This document shows positions 22,890 through 30,807 of a stretch of 30,938 nt of DNA, in pieces. The stretch's first letter is position 1. Each line of letters opens with the position of its first letter. The DNA is from CAJWPI01 sp964635015 (GTDB lineage Bacteria > Pseudomonadota > Gammaproteobacteria > Magnimaribacterales > Magnimaribacteraceae), in the NCBI GenBank assembly GCA_964635015.1, contig CAZWMS010000018.1:1-30938 (forward strand), given 5' to 3'. Made by a program: the position numbers and the translations under genes. The notes under the pieces were generated by a model. It did not search any database, had not been told where the DNA came from, and saw only the letters and a list, made by a program, of their open reading frames with translations.

Positions 22890-24080
22890 CTATTTCTTTG
22901 CTTCCTTTGCTTTCTTCATAGCCTGCCTAACTGTATAACTTTTTTTCAGATCTTTATCAGAAGAATCTTTGTTTAATTCTCTGACTCTTATGTAATCTCC
23001 ATTGTCATAAGCTGTCCTAAATTGTTTAATACTCCCCCAAGGATCACCTACCCTACCACTTGCTCCTAAGCCAAATCCTTCTATTGTAGATCCGTAAGTA
23101 AGTGCTTGAAGTCCAAGACGATGCAATAGTTTAGGACTTGCCTTCTCAAGAACATCTGGAGCTACTGACAATATCCAATTCTCTTGCGTCCTAGTCCAAG
23201 ATTTAACACTACTCATGGTCGCTACTATACGCCTCTTTTTAGTTTTATTAACACCAGTTCCGTGAAGTAGTCTTCCGTCAAACATCATAATAGTTCCTGC
23301 CTTGGCTTCCAGGTTAACAGTACTTGGTAGCTTACCAATTTCCCCACCACTACCTGCCTTAATAAAAGATTTATGGCTTCCAGGAATAATCAAAGTTCCT
23401 CCATTCTTTTCGTCAATATCTTGGGGTATATACAAAGTATTAAAAAGAACAGGCGCTCCTTCAGTTATCCATGGCAATAGAGGTCCTTGATCCATATGCA
23501 TTCCTTGTGGATATCCTCCTGGATCAGCACCATTTGAAAGAAAGCTATGACATATCCAACCTTTACCAAGAGTTTCATCAAGTAACTGTTCAATAACAGG
23601 ACCCGCTTGTACAGCTTCTGGATCCTGCTCAATGCACTTTGAAAATATTTCTCCTTTGTTAATTAAAGTATTAACGTACTGACCAGAAGGTGTTGGTTGA
23701 TCTACTCCAGCAAGTTTTTCTCCTTCTCCTTGAGCCAATATCCTTTCCTTGAAATCATTACATTGTTGCTTGGACATAGCTTCTTCTATTAGACAATAGC
23801 CCCATTTTTTAATGTCCTTTCTCATCTTTTTAATGTCTTTTGTGGCTTTAGGCAGATCAATATCTTTCCAATAATCATGTTTACGAGCTACTGTAGTATC
23901 CCAATACATTCCTTTACCAAATTGAAGGGGTTTCTTGTAGTCAGGAGGAATTAACCAAGGATTGTTCTTGAATAATGATTTGTAGGGTTCACCAGATCTT
24001 AAAAAATCTCTAAAAAGATGTGCTTCCTTAGGGGAATTAATCTCTACATATTTTTTGGTATATTCTTTAGGTACTTTCAT
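22890..24080 (-). CDS. Phytanoyl-CoA dioxygenase (PhyH) family Fe(II)/2-oxoglutarate oxygenase
   Basis: A 396-residue protein of the PhyH family. The iron-binding triad is visible: His195 and Asp197 in GMHMDQGP, and His273 in LLHGTGVNKT. An Arg-rich segment just after (KKRR, 281-284) should bind 2-oxoglutarate. The jelly-roll features GGTLIIPGSHKS and GTIMMFDGRLLHG are typical. Family members hydroxylate aliphatic acyl-CoAs, quorum signals or small secondary metabolites, so substrate is open. An unusual Lys-rich tail (KKAKEAKK) ends the chain. It starts 20 bases after the preceding PhyH gene, probably in the same transcript. The two are distantly related, not a recent duplication. Confidence 0.92.
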   Translation of the reverse strand: MKVPKEYTKKYVEINSPKEAHLFRDFLRSGEPYKSLFKNNPWLIPPDYKKPLQFGKGMYWDTTVARKHDYWKDIDLPKATKDIKKMRKDIKKWGYCLIEEAMSKQQCNDFKERILAQGEGEKLAGVDQPTPSGQYVNTLINKGEIFSKCIEQDPEAVQAGPVIEQLLDETLGKGWICHSFLSNGADPGGYPQGMHMDQGPLLPWITEGAPVLFNTLYIPQDIDEKNGGTLIIPGSHKSFIKAGSGGEIGKLPSTVNLEAKAGTIMMFDGRLLHGTGVNKTKKRRIVATMSSVKSWTRTQENWILSVAPDVLEKASPKLLHRLGLQALTYGSTIEGFGLGASGRVGDPWGSIKQFRTAYDNGDYIRVRELNKDSSDKDLKKSYTVRQAMKKAKEAKK

Positions 24081-24099
24081 AAACTAAGCTTACTAAACT

Positions 24100-25059
24100 T
24101 TATAAATCTATCAACTTTTGGGATCTAGCAGTTTCTTCAGAATAAACCTCGGAAGAATTTTTCAATTCATTCGACCAATCTTCCCACATATTTTCTTGGG
24201 GTGGCTTAGATCTATTTTCATCTAAGTCCTTTTTAATATAATCACCTAGAACTGCTAGCCTTACTTTATTTGAATAGTTATGACCTGCCATATGAGCCAA
24301 TCTGTGATGCCAGAATATGACATCTCCCTCCAAACCATAACAATCAACTGGCTTCGTATCTTCCATTACTTTCTTAATTTCTTCTTCATACATCTTAGAT
24401 TGAATAATCCCTTTAAAAGAAGGCAAATGTTCATAATAAGCTATTCTGGGCTGGTCATATTGCATTTGAAAAGTTGGATAAAGCCTTTTATGTGATCCTG
24501 GCCAAACTTTGAAAGCCCCTCCCTTAGGAAGGACTTCATCAATTAATCCAACTAAACCTAAGTTAAAAGGATGTCCGTCTGTGTGACAAAAATCAGGTTC
24601 CTTTTCTTTATTTCCATAAGGAAGAGTACCGTAAATGCCTCTTGCTCCCTCATTTTCTAGAGCTGGATCTACAGGCCCTCCTGGCCAAGCAGCTCCATGT
24701 TTGCCCATAGTCTTTCCTCCTATTTTAGGTTTTACTAAAGTATCTTTTCCTAAAAGGTCTTCAGCTATTTTCTGCAAAATATCAGAATAGACAAGATCAA
24801 TCATTAACTGATCCGTACCTATTGATCTAAATTGCCACTTGTATCCTTGTCTTAAATTAGTCACATCATCTTGTAAATCTATTCCTTCAAAAGGTCCTGT
24901 GTGAGTCGAGGGATCATCCCTTTTAATTGTTGATTCCTTTGGTAACGAAGACCAGAGTAAATCACGAGCTTTAGCACATAACTTGGTATCTAAAATCTTA
25001 GGAAGAATGAGATATCCATTTATCTTAAAAAAAGAAAGTTGTTCTTGGTTGAGAATCAA
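24100..25059 (-). CDS. Second phytanoyl-CoA dioxygenase-family oxygenase, TTG start
   Basis: A 319-residue PhyH-family oxygenase. The frame is open to 25230, but that extension runs through the upstream membrane-protein gene in a different frame and has no family resemblance. Starting at TTG (25057-25059), which overlaps the upstream TGA as TTGA, gives MILNQEQLSFFKINGYLILP, the usual PhyH beginning. Iron ligands: His159 and Asp161 (FCHTDGHP) and a distal His, 256 or 260, in HHRLAHMAGHN, with Arg267 as likely 2-oxoglutarate anchor. The GGAFKVWPGSH block is also standard. Translation is therefore coupled to the membrane-protein gene upstream, and a second PhyH gene follows 20 bases later. Substrate unknown. 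Confidence 0.88.
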   Translation of the reverse strand: MILNQEQLSFFKINGYLILPKILDTKLCAKARDLLWSSLPKESTIKRDDPSTHTGPFEGIDLQDDVTNLRQGYKWQFRSIGTDQLMIDLVYSDILQKIAEDLLGKDTLVKPKIGGKTMGKHGAAWPGGPVDPALENEGARGIYGTLPYGNKEKEPDFCHTDGHPFNLGLVGLIDEVLPKGGAFKVWPGSHKRLYPTFQMQYDQPRIAYYEHLPSFKGIIQSKMYEEEIKKVMEDTKPVDCYGLEGDVIFWHHRLAHMAGHNYSNKVRLAVLGDYIKKDLDENRSKPPQENMWEDWSNELKNSSEVYSEETARSQKLIDL

Positions 25060-25499
25060 TTTGCTTGTCTGATAGATAACAGAAAAGCAACCAAAGTAAT
25101 AGGAAATAACAGATAAGCTCCTATTTCCCCGGGCGGTATGACTGGTAAAGGCTTCCAAGTTAGTAAAATAATTCCCATAAACTCGGTTATTCCAAGATAT
25201 AGAAGAAAAATTGGTATCAAAGTCCTCCATCTAAAAATAATCAGCCAAGCCAATACTGCTTCTATTAAATGGTACCTTCCAAAATTACCAGAGTGCGTAA
25301 TAATAGTTTGGACAGCTCCTTCAGGGTATGTTTCTAAAGGTATGCCTGCAATAATTCCATTACCTCCGTCCGGAGCAAAATAGTGAACACAACCTCGAAA
25401 AGTAAACATACAAGCTAATAACACTAGATAATAAAGAGAAATCTTAGAGCCTGAATAGCTATTATTAGGCTGAGGAAGAACTATTGACCAATTTAACAT
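25056..25499 (-). CDS. Small integral membrane protein, function unknown
   Basis: A 147-residue protein with four likely membrane helices (about 20-40, 76-92, 93-113 and 122-143). Between the first and second lies a conserved-looking loop, HYFAPDGGNGIIAGIPLETY, followed by THSGNFGRYHLIEAV. I recall similar short membrane proteins as conserved hypotheticals in marine Gammaproteobacteria but know no function. It is the first gene of a three-gene unit with two PhyH-family oxygenases, to which it is joined by an overlapping stop/start. That suggests a membrane-linked role for them, for instance substrate delivery or anchoring. It diverges from the flippase-like gene across 66 bases. Confidence 0.75.
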   Translation of the reverse strand: MLNWSIVLPQPNNSYSGSKISLYYLVLLACMFTFRGCVHYFAPDGGNGIIAGIPLETYPEGAVQTIITHSGNFGRYHLIEAVLAWLIIFRWRTLIPIFLLYLGITEFMGIILLTWKPLPVIPPGEIGAYLLFPITLVAFLLSIRQAN

Positions 25500-25565
25500 G
25501 ATCTTCTAATGTAACTTAAACTTATAGGTCTGGGAAGCCCTGAACCTACTTAACTAGAGCAAAAA

Positions 25566-26543
25566 TTGAGTGCATCTGAAAATAATCCAGAAGTAAATCC
25601 TAAAAAATCTAATAGGATCGGAAAGATCTTGTTATTTGGAATAGCTATAGCTTGTTTTTATTATATTTATTATCGATTAAATGGAGCTGCCTTAAGAGAA
25701 GGCCTGTCTTTGATCGAATATATGCTGATTGTTTTTTCTTCGGTCAACTGGCTTCCGTGGCTTTTGATGATGACAGGTTATTGCCTATTCTACTTTTCCA
25801 TAGATACTTTAATAATAACTAGAGCACTGAATTGGTTTATTAGAGATATTAAGTACACAGACATCCTGCCTATTCGTGCAAGCGCTTACATCATTTCAAT
25901 GTTTAACGAACAAATAGGTAAAGGTGCTATGGCATATTACTTAAATAGGCGTGATCAAGTACCAGGATGGGAAGTAGCTTCACTAATGCTGTTCATAATG
26001 TTTTGTGAGATATTCTATTTATTGGTTTGGGCTACTATAGGCTTTTCTATAGGGGGTCAAGATTTACCAGAAGTATTTGGTTTGATTCAATATATTGCTG
26101 TTTGCGGCGCCATTTTTTTCTCCTTATGGGTATTTTTCTTTAGAGGACCTCTATTTCAAAATAACAAAATTAGAAATTTAGAAATTTTCCATGCTTTTAG
26201 ATTAGCGAAGCTTAAACACTATGGGGCATTTTTTTTATTTAGATCGCCCTTATTAATTGCAGCTGTATTTGTTTACTCAACAGCACTTGGTTTCTTTGGT
26301 GTGGAGGTGTCTTCAATGGCCCTGCTTCCTCTTCTTCCTGTCATATTTTTCGCAGCTACAGTTCCCACCCCTATGAGAGCAGCTGCTATTACATCTTGGA
26401 TAATTCTTTTCCCAGAAAATGAAGGTGCAATGGCGGCTTTTGGTTTCTTACAACACAATTTCTTCATTCTTTTTAATGCCATGATAGGTCTATTATTCTT
26501 ACCTAGAGCTAACAGAGAATTGTTTGGTGAAAAATCAAATTAA
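25566..26543 (+). CDS. Flippase-like integral membrane protein (UPF0104/lysyl-PG-synthase-TM-like)
   Basis: A 325-residue polytopic protein with about seven membrane segments, starting from TTG (25566) with a weak AGAG site. The order of helices, with conserved small/charged patches such as MFNEQIGKGAMAYYL and TVPTPMRAA, resembles the flippase-like UPF0104/AglD/MprF membrane domain that moves lipid-linked molecules. The match is by topology and motif flavour, not a strong signature, so it could also be another polytopic family. It is the first gene of a tight unit: its TAA is directly followed by the GTG of the CDP-alcohol transferase. That partnership makes a lipid-related role likely. Confidence 0.6.
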   Translation: MSASENNPEVNPKKSNRIGKILLFGIAIACFYYIYYRLNGAALREGLSLIEYMLIVFSSVNWLPWLLMMTGYCLFYFSIDTLIITRALNWFIRDIKYTDILPIRASAYIISMFNEQIGKGAMAYYLNRRDQVPGWEVASLMLFIMFCEIFYLLVWATIGFSIGGQDLPEVFGLIQYIAVCGAIFFSLWVFFFRGPLFQNNKIRNLEIFHAFRLAKLKHYGAFFLFRSPLLIAAVFVYSTALGFFGVEVSSMALLPLLPVIFFAATVPTPMRAAAITSWIILFPENEGAMAAFGFLQHNFFILFNAMIGLLFLPRANRELFGEKSN

Positions 26544-27068
26544 GTGAAGGTCTATATTACCCTTGCAAACTCTTTAAGCTTATTAAGATTAATCATTGCT
26601 CCAATAGCTTCATGGGCAGTTATTTCTGGCTGGTGGTTAACAGCTAGCTTTTTACTACTATTAGCTATTCTTAGTGACATGATAGATGGACCCATTGCAA
26701 GAAAGAAAGACCAAGAATCAGCTATTGGAGGTCTTTTAGACCACTCATGCGACGTACTTTTAGTGACTTTTTTGTTATTTTCATTATCCAAAACCCACGA
26801 AATACCTGTGTTGCTTCCAATTCTGGTACTTCTCTCCTTTTCACAATATGTTCTAGACTCTAAAGCCCTTTCAGGAAAGAAATTACGAACAAGTTTGCTG
26901 GGCCGTTTTAATGGAATTGCTTATTTTGCATTAACCAGTTTTTGTATCTTTCCAGAGGCTTTAAAGATAAATCTTCCCAATCATTACATGATTGTTTGTT
27001 CCTGGATTCTAATAGCCTCAACATTAATATCTATGTCAGAGAGGTTGTGGAAATCACTAACCAAATAA
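26544..27068 (+). CDS. CDP-alcohol phosphatidyltransferase
   Basis: A 174-residue membrane enzyme with the full CDP-alcohol phosphotransferase signature: Asp45, Asp48-Gly49, Ala52-Arg53, Gly62, Asp66 and Asp70 (DMIDGPIAR, then GGLLDHSCD). It transfers a phosphatidyl or similar group from a CDP-activated donor to an alcohol, as in phosphatidylglycerophosphate or phosphatidylinositol-phosphate synthesis. The usual six helices are present in compact form. It begins with GTG directly after the stop of the flippase-like gene, with no spacer, so it is translationally coupled. The accessory context (flippase-like and epimerase-like partners) hints at a special head group rather than housekeeping PgsA, but PgsA cannot be excluded. 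Confidence 0.9.
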   Translation: MKVYITLANSLSLLRLIIAPIASWAVISGWWLTASFLLLLAILSDMIDGPIARKKDQESAIGGLLDHSCDVLLVTFLLFSLSKTHEIPVLLPILVLLSFSQYVLDSKALSGKKLRTSLLGRFNGIAYFALTSFCIFPEALKINLPNHYMIVCSWILIASTLISMSERLWKSLTK

Positions 27069-27072
27069 GAAT

Positions 27073-27990
27073 ATGAAAAAGAAAGTATTAATTACGGGTG
27101 CTAATGGAAATCTAGGCAAAAAATTAATACTTTCTTTAAAAGAATATGACGTTTGTGCTTTAGTAAGATCAGATCGAGCTGAGAATGAAGTAAAAGACCT
27201 CATTAAAAAACATAGTATTAAAAATATCGAGATCGTTAAATGTAATTACCTAGATGTATCTACCATTAAACATGCTATAAGTTCTTGTAGATATATTGTC
27301 CATTTAGTAGGAATAATAAGGGAAAATAAAAAAAATAATTTCGACCTAGTCCATAAGCAAACTACAAAAGTATTAATTCAAGCCTTAAAAGATAGCGAAG
27401 TTGAAAAGGTTTGTTACATCAGTGTTTTAGGTTCCGAAGAAAACTCCATGAATAGTTGTTTTTCCTCAAGAGGGTCTGCTGAAAAACTTTTCTTAAAATC
27501 AGATATATCTTCTTTAATTATACAAGTCCCTATGGTGCTTGGAGAGGATGATTACGTTAGTAAGGTCCTGAAAAAAAATGCTCTTTCCAGAATCAACTTC
27601 ACCTTCAGAAAGGTTAGCTTAGAGCAGCCTATTTATGCTGGAGATATTATCGAAGCCATAAAGATAGATGTAAATAAATGTTTAAATAAAGAACCCTCCC
27701 CCAACGGTATTAAAGTTTTAGCAGGTCCCACTTCATTAACAAGAGAACAGTTAGTTAAAAAAACAGCTGAATTATTAAAGGTAAAGGTAAAAGTTTTTTC
27801 TTTGCCCCTTTTTCTTGGTAATGCACTTGCAACAATACTTGAAATGTTATTTTCTAACCCTCCCATAAGCAGAGCTATGTTGGGGGTGTTAGATCATAAC
27901 GACGATATTGACCCATTGCCTTCATGCAAAGAGCTGGGAATTGAACTGACTGCTTTAAATAAAATGCTACAAAGAACTATTAACTCTTGA
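27073..27990 (+). CDS. NAD(P)-binding atypical SDR (NmrA/NDUFA9-like epimerase-type protein)
   Basis: A 305-residue Rossmann protein with the N-terminal dinucleotide motif TGANGNLG (8-15), Arg32 after the second strand (ALVRSDRA), a CNYLDVSTI segment and VHLVGI. The active-site Tyr-Lys pair of classical SDRs is not evident: the equivalent stretch reads CYISVLGS and FSSRGSAEKLFL. That is the atypical a5/NmrA-like group, which often acts as a redox sensor or accessory factor, although some are reductases. It follows the CDP-alcohol transferase by four bases. It may reduce or modify the lipid product or sense NADPH state; neither is shown. Confidence 0.8.
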   Translation: MKKKVLITGANGNLGKKLILSLKEYDVCALVRSDRAENEVKDLIKKHSIKNIEIVKCNYLDVSTIKHAISSCRYIVHLVGIIRENKKNNFDLVHKQTTKVLIQALKDSEVEKVCYISVLGSEENSMNSCFSSRGSAEKLFLKSDISSLIIQVPMVLGEDDYVSKVLKKNALSRINFTFRKVSLEQPIYAGDIIEAIKIDVNKCLNKEPSPNGIKVLAGPTSLTREQLVKKTAELLKVKVKVFSLPLFLGNALATILEMLFSNPPISRAMLGVLDHNDDIDPLPSCKELGIELTALNKMLQRTINS

Positions 27991-27998
27991 TAGGGTCT

Positions 27999-28544
27999 TT
28001 AATCACTTCTTGGTTCCAGCTCAAATATCCACAAGTCACCAGAATCAATATTCTCTTGAGAAACAGGAAATCCGCCAGCATATTTTCTGCTTAATTCTGC
28101 TAAAACGTCAGTTAGAATCTCTCCCTCTTCTATTCTAACTAGATTTCTTTTATAAAGTTTTCCATCTACTCTCAAAAGGGCCCTACTATCTTCTTCCGCT
28201 TCCATAGGCCAATGTTTCCAAATTTTACCCAATGTACTATTCATGTATCCCGAGGGTATAAAAATTCTTCCACCCGTTTCCATAATAAAGGTAGTGCGGG
28301 ATCTTGCAGGATTCAGTAGTTGGAATTGAACGGTGGGGTAATTTTTTAGGAAGCTCCAATCAGGTTCTCCTATTTGCATTTCTCCTTTTTTGAAAGGCCC
28401 TGCCGTTACCATCTCCAAAGGAGGTCCATTACCAATTGAACCATCGCTGAATCTAGCAACAACAAATATAGAAACAACAACCAAAACTATAAGGCCTACA
28501 AAAGTTCCTAATGCTTTAGCCAAAAAAAGAAGAAACCCTTTCAT
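27999..28544 (-). CDS. Membrane-anchored protein with possible split-barrel (nitroreductase/PNPOx-like) domain
   Basis: A 181-residue protein with one N-terminal membrane helix (about 6-31, rich in Leu/Val) and an exported or membrane-facing beta-rich domain. The segments TTFIMETGGRIFIPSGYM, IWKHWPMEAEE and ALLRVDGKLYKRN are arranged like the strand-loop-strand core of deazaflavin/FMN split-barrel proteins. Similarity is loose and the fold call is inference. It could instead be a family known only as conserved hypothetical. It lies 54 bases past the stop of another single-helix protein of possibly related fold, same strand, and converges with the epimerase-like gene. Confidence 0.6.
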   Translation of the reverse strand: MKGFLLFLAKALGTFVGLIVLVVVSIFVVARFSDGSIGNGPPLEMVTAGPFKKGEMQIGEPDWSFLKNYPTVQFQLLNPARSRTTFIMETGGRIFIPSGYMNSTLGKIWKHWPMEAEEDSRALLRVDGKLYKRNLVRIEEGEILTDVLAELSRKYAGGFPVSQENIDSGDLWIFELEPRSD

Positions 28545-28598
28545 AGACGTAATAGTGGCACAAAAAATTGTCTATTAAAAGTATGGTTAAGACTAAAT

Positions 28599-29003
28599 CT
28601 ATTCCTTCAGATCCAAACGAAGGAAATATCTAGGGGGAAATCCTGTAAGTATTCTAAAAGTTAATGAATGAGCATGCTCTGTCATGAGTTTAGTATGCTC
28701 TTCACCTACAACCGGAATGGCTAAATATTGATTTTTTTCCCCTTTATAAAATACTTCTACATTAGGGTTGGTCATTGCTTGTCTATACCAAGCACGAGGC
28801 CAATGATTAGCTGCAACATAAAGCTTTCCACTATTATTTATTGCAGAAAGTACCCTATTATTTGAGAGTTTATTATCAAAAGTAGTAATGACTAAACTGT
28901 TTTCATTCGAGGGTTGAGCATAACCCAACCAAGATTCAAACAAGGTAACCAAACCTATGTATAGGGCTACTAAGGTGATTAAAACTATCTTCAAGGCTTT
29001 CAT
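28599..29003 (-). CDS. Membrane-anchored deazaflavin-dependent nitroreductase-like protein
   Basis: A 134-residue protein. The ATG at 29003 is chosen because a signal-anchor follows directly (MKALKIVLITLVALYIGLV); the frame extends upstream only to a TTG at 29045. Residues about 45-130 carry SGKLYVAANHWPRAWYRQAM, NPNVEVFYKG and a final PPRYFLRLDL, closely patterned on the PF04075-type split barrel (VVAANGG, PAWYRNLRANP, VEV). Those use F420 or flavin, or bind lipophilic substrates. It may be tethered to the membrane to act on a quinone or lipid. No good Shine-Dalgarno is visible. Confidence 0.65.
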   Translation of the reverse strand: MKALKIVLITLVALYIGLVTLFESWLGYAQPSNENSLVITTFDNKLSNNRVLSAINNSGKLYVAANHWPRAWYRQAMTNPNVEVFYKGEKNQYLAIPVVGEEHTKLMTEHAHSLTFRILTGFPPRYFLRLDLKE

Positions 29004-29219
29004 CTTTATGAATTTTATATTGCTGTAATTATTACTATACTTCAATAAAAAATTTATGTAATGAATAATGATTTTTACCTCAATTTTATAAATATTTAGA
29101 GGGTTTTTAGCGGTTATTCAAATATCTATTTATTATAATAGATCGCAATTAATTTCTATCTTGAGGGAGATTTACTAAATGGGTAGAGTAGTTAATATCC
29201 TGGGATGAAAATTTTCTTA

Positions 29220-29810
29220 TTAGGTATGCTTTCCTTTATCCCATCCATGTTTTGATAAAAATTTTTCAGCTGAATCCTTTGCATCATCTTCTATGGTTGT
29301 TTCCATACTATCATTCCATCTATTTAAATATCCAAATAAAGATATTACTCCTAAGATTTCAACTATCTCTCCATCATCCCAATTATCATGAAGTCTTTGT
29401 TTAAGGTTTTCATCAACAGCATTTGGTATTTGTGATGCAGCTAAAGCGAAGTCTAGTGCTATCCTCTCTGCCTCATTAAAAGAAGGATGTGTTCTGTAAT
29501 CCCAAATATTATTAAGTTGTTCTTTATCAGTCCCATATCTCTCAGCTGCTCTAATTGAATGGGCTTGACAATATCTGCACCCCGAGGCATTGCTACTCAC
29601 CCAAGCTATCAATCTTTTTAGAGAAGAAGTAACTCTTCCATTATTTTCCATTACTGCTTTGTTTAGATTTATAAATGAACCAGCTATGTTCGGTCTAATT
29701 TGCATTGTTAAAACAGAGTTTGGACAAAACCCTAAAGTTTCATTGAAAAACTCAGCCAGCTTCTTAACTTCTAAATTACTTTCTTCTGAAAGAGGTTTTA
29801 CTAAAGGCAT
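29220..29810 (-). CDS. Carboxymuconolactone decarboxylase / AhpD-like peroxidase-related protein
   Basis: A 196-residue all-helical protein of the AhpD/CMD superfamily. The redox motif C78-R-Y-C81-Q-A-H84 is complete (GCRYCQAHSIRAA), matching the alkylhydroperoxidase AhpD-type core and the peroxidase-related subgroup in which this domain forms most of the protein. The N-terminal FFNETLGFCPNSVLTM fits the first helix pair. It probably reduces peroxides with dihydrolipoyl or thiol donors, or carries out a related decarboxylation. An AGGA site precedes the ATG. It stands alone, with 174 and 145 bases of AT-rich gap on each side in which I see no gene. Confidence 0.9.
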   Translation of the reverse strand: MPLVKPLSEESNLEVKKLAEFFNETLGFCPNSVLTMQIRPNIAGSFINLNKAVMENNGRVTSSLKRLIAWVSSNASGCRYCQAHSIRAAERYGTDKEQLNNIWDYRTHPSFNEAERIALDFALAASQIPNAVDENLKQRLHDNWDDGEIVEILGVISLFGYLNRWNDSMETTIEDDAKDSAEKFLSKHGWDKGKHT

Positions 29811-29955
29811 ATTCTCGTTCCTAGTGTAGTTTTAATATCTTAATAGTAGAGAATAAAAATAGTAATTTAAAGAATAAAACTGAAAACACCTTTAATTAGT
29901 AGAATGAAATTTATGCAGTAGATATTCGTTAACCTAATACAACAGAATAATTTGA

Positions 29956-30735
29956 TCAATTAGAGAGACGAACACACCAAACTTCTTCAGTCGGCCATTT
30001 ACTAGCCCATTCAGCATCTGCCCAAGGATATCTAGTTTTAGATTCCGGTGAAGCACCCAGTTCTAAAAGACGCTCAACGACAAATCCATTATCACGGAGA
30101 AGTTTTATCCATTCCCCATGAGGCAGGTGAAACTCAATTTCGTGCGGAGGAGACTTCCATTGTGTTTTAAATAGCCCTAGGTAAGGTCGTTGTAATTGTT
30201 CTGAAATAGGCACACTATCGTCTTCTTCATCTGGCACACAACAAATAGCAAATGCATGGTTTGTCATGAATACTAATTGGGATCCTGGTCTTAATACTCT
30301 TCTTACCTCCGGGATCCAATCATAAGGGTCTGCCCATAAAGATGCCCCATATTCAGATATAGCAAAATCAAAACAAGAATTAGGAAATGGTAATTTCTCA
30401 CCAAAACCTTCTACGAATTCAACTCCTAATTGATATTTATTTTCTAAATATCTTGCCGTCTCAAGCTGATTTGGAGTTGGATCAATACCAACGACTTCTG
30501 CACCCCTTCTAGCCATCCAGGAGGAAACATAGCCTGCTCCACAACCTATTTCAATGCACTTCTTTCCTTTCAGATCATTCGGAAACATTTCCAGTTTTGA
30601 TTCTGGTAGTTGCCAAATTCCCCAATGAGGGTCACCTGATTCCCAAGCTTTTTCAGCAGGTTCTTTATATTCCTCTGCCCATTTCTGCCACGCTTCTCTA
30701 TTTAAAGTTTGGTAATCTTTTAGAGTCATTTTCAT
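29956..30735 (-). CDS. SAM-dependent class I methyltransferase
   Basis: A 259-residue class I methyltransferase. Motif I is CIEIGCGAGYVSSWMARRGA (about 60-79), with the acidic end of strand two in VVGIDPTPNQ. Later come LPFPNSCFDFAISEYG and the VRRVLRPGSQLVFM post-motif strand. The N-terminal tail (NREAWQKWAEEY) resembles small-molecule methyltransferases of the UbiE/Methyltransf_11 type. Its acceptor is unknown. The first ATG is used; a second lies two codons later. A 12-bp inverted repeat lies 42 bases upstream and could affect its expression. Confidence 0.9.
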   Translation of the reverse strand: MKMTLKDYQTLNREAWQKWAEEYKEPAEKAWESGDPHWGIWQLPESKLEMFPNDLKGKKCIEIGCGAGYVSSWMARRGAEVVGIDPTPNQLETARYLENKYQLGVEFVEGFGEKLPFPNSCFDFAISEYGASLWADPYDWIPEVRRVLRPGSQLVFMTNHAFAICCVPDEEDDSVPISEQLQRPYLGLFKTQWKSPPHEIEFHLPHGEWIKLLRDNGFVVERLLELGASPESKTRYPWADAEWASKWPTEEVWCVRLSN

Positions 30736-30776
30736 AGATTACACTCACAGCAGTTAAAAGGGGAAATATATATTTT

Positions 30777-30807
30777 ACTAAATTTAAATCTTCCTTTTAA
30801 ATTTAGT
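30777..30807. repeat. 12-bp perfect inverted repeat, AT-rich
   Basis: Arms ACTAAATTTAAA (30777-30788) and TTTAAATTTAGT (30796-30807) around a 7-base spacer. It covers the stop codon of the truncated gene at the right edge and lies between that gene and the methyltransferase. No T-run follows on the minus strand, so it is at best a weak terminator. A regulator site or transcript-end stabilising stem are alternatives. Confidence 0.6.

Noticed and set aside
25060..25230. N-terminal extension of the second PhyH protein to 25230
   Set aside because: It lies wholly inside the membrane-protein gene in another frame and looks unlike the family; the TTG at 25059 gives the expected N-terminus.
29046..29219. 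Short plus-strand ORF with a GAGGGAG site (ATG near 29179) and a TATAAT-like box
   Set aside because: The frame has only eight codons and no gene follows on that strand; AT-rich sequence easily yields such boxes.
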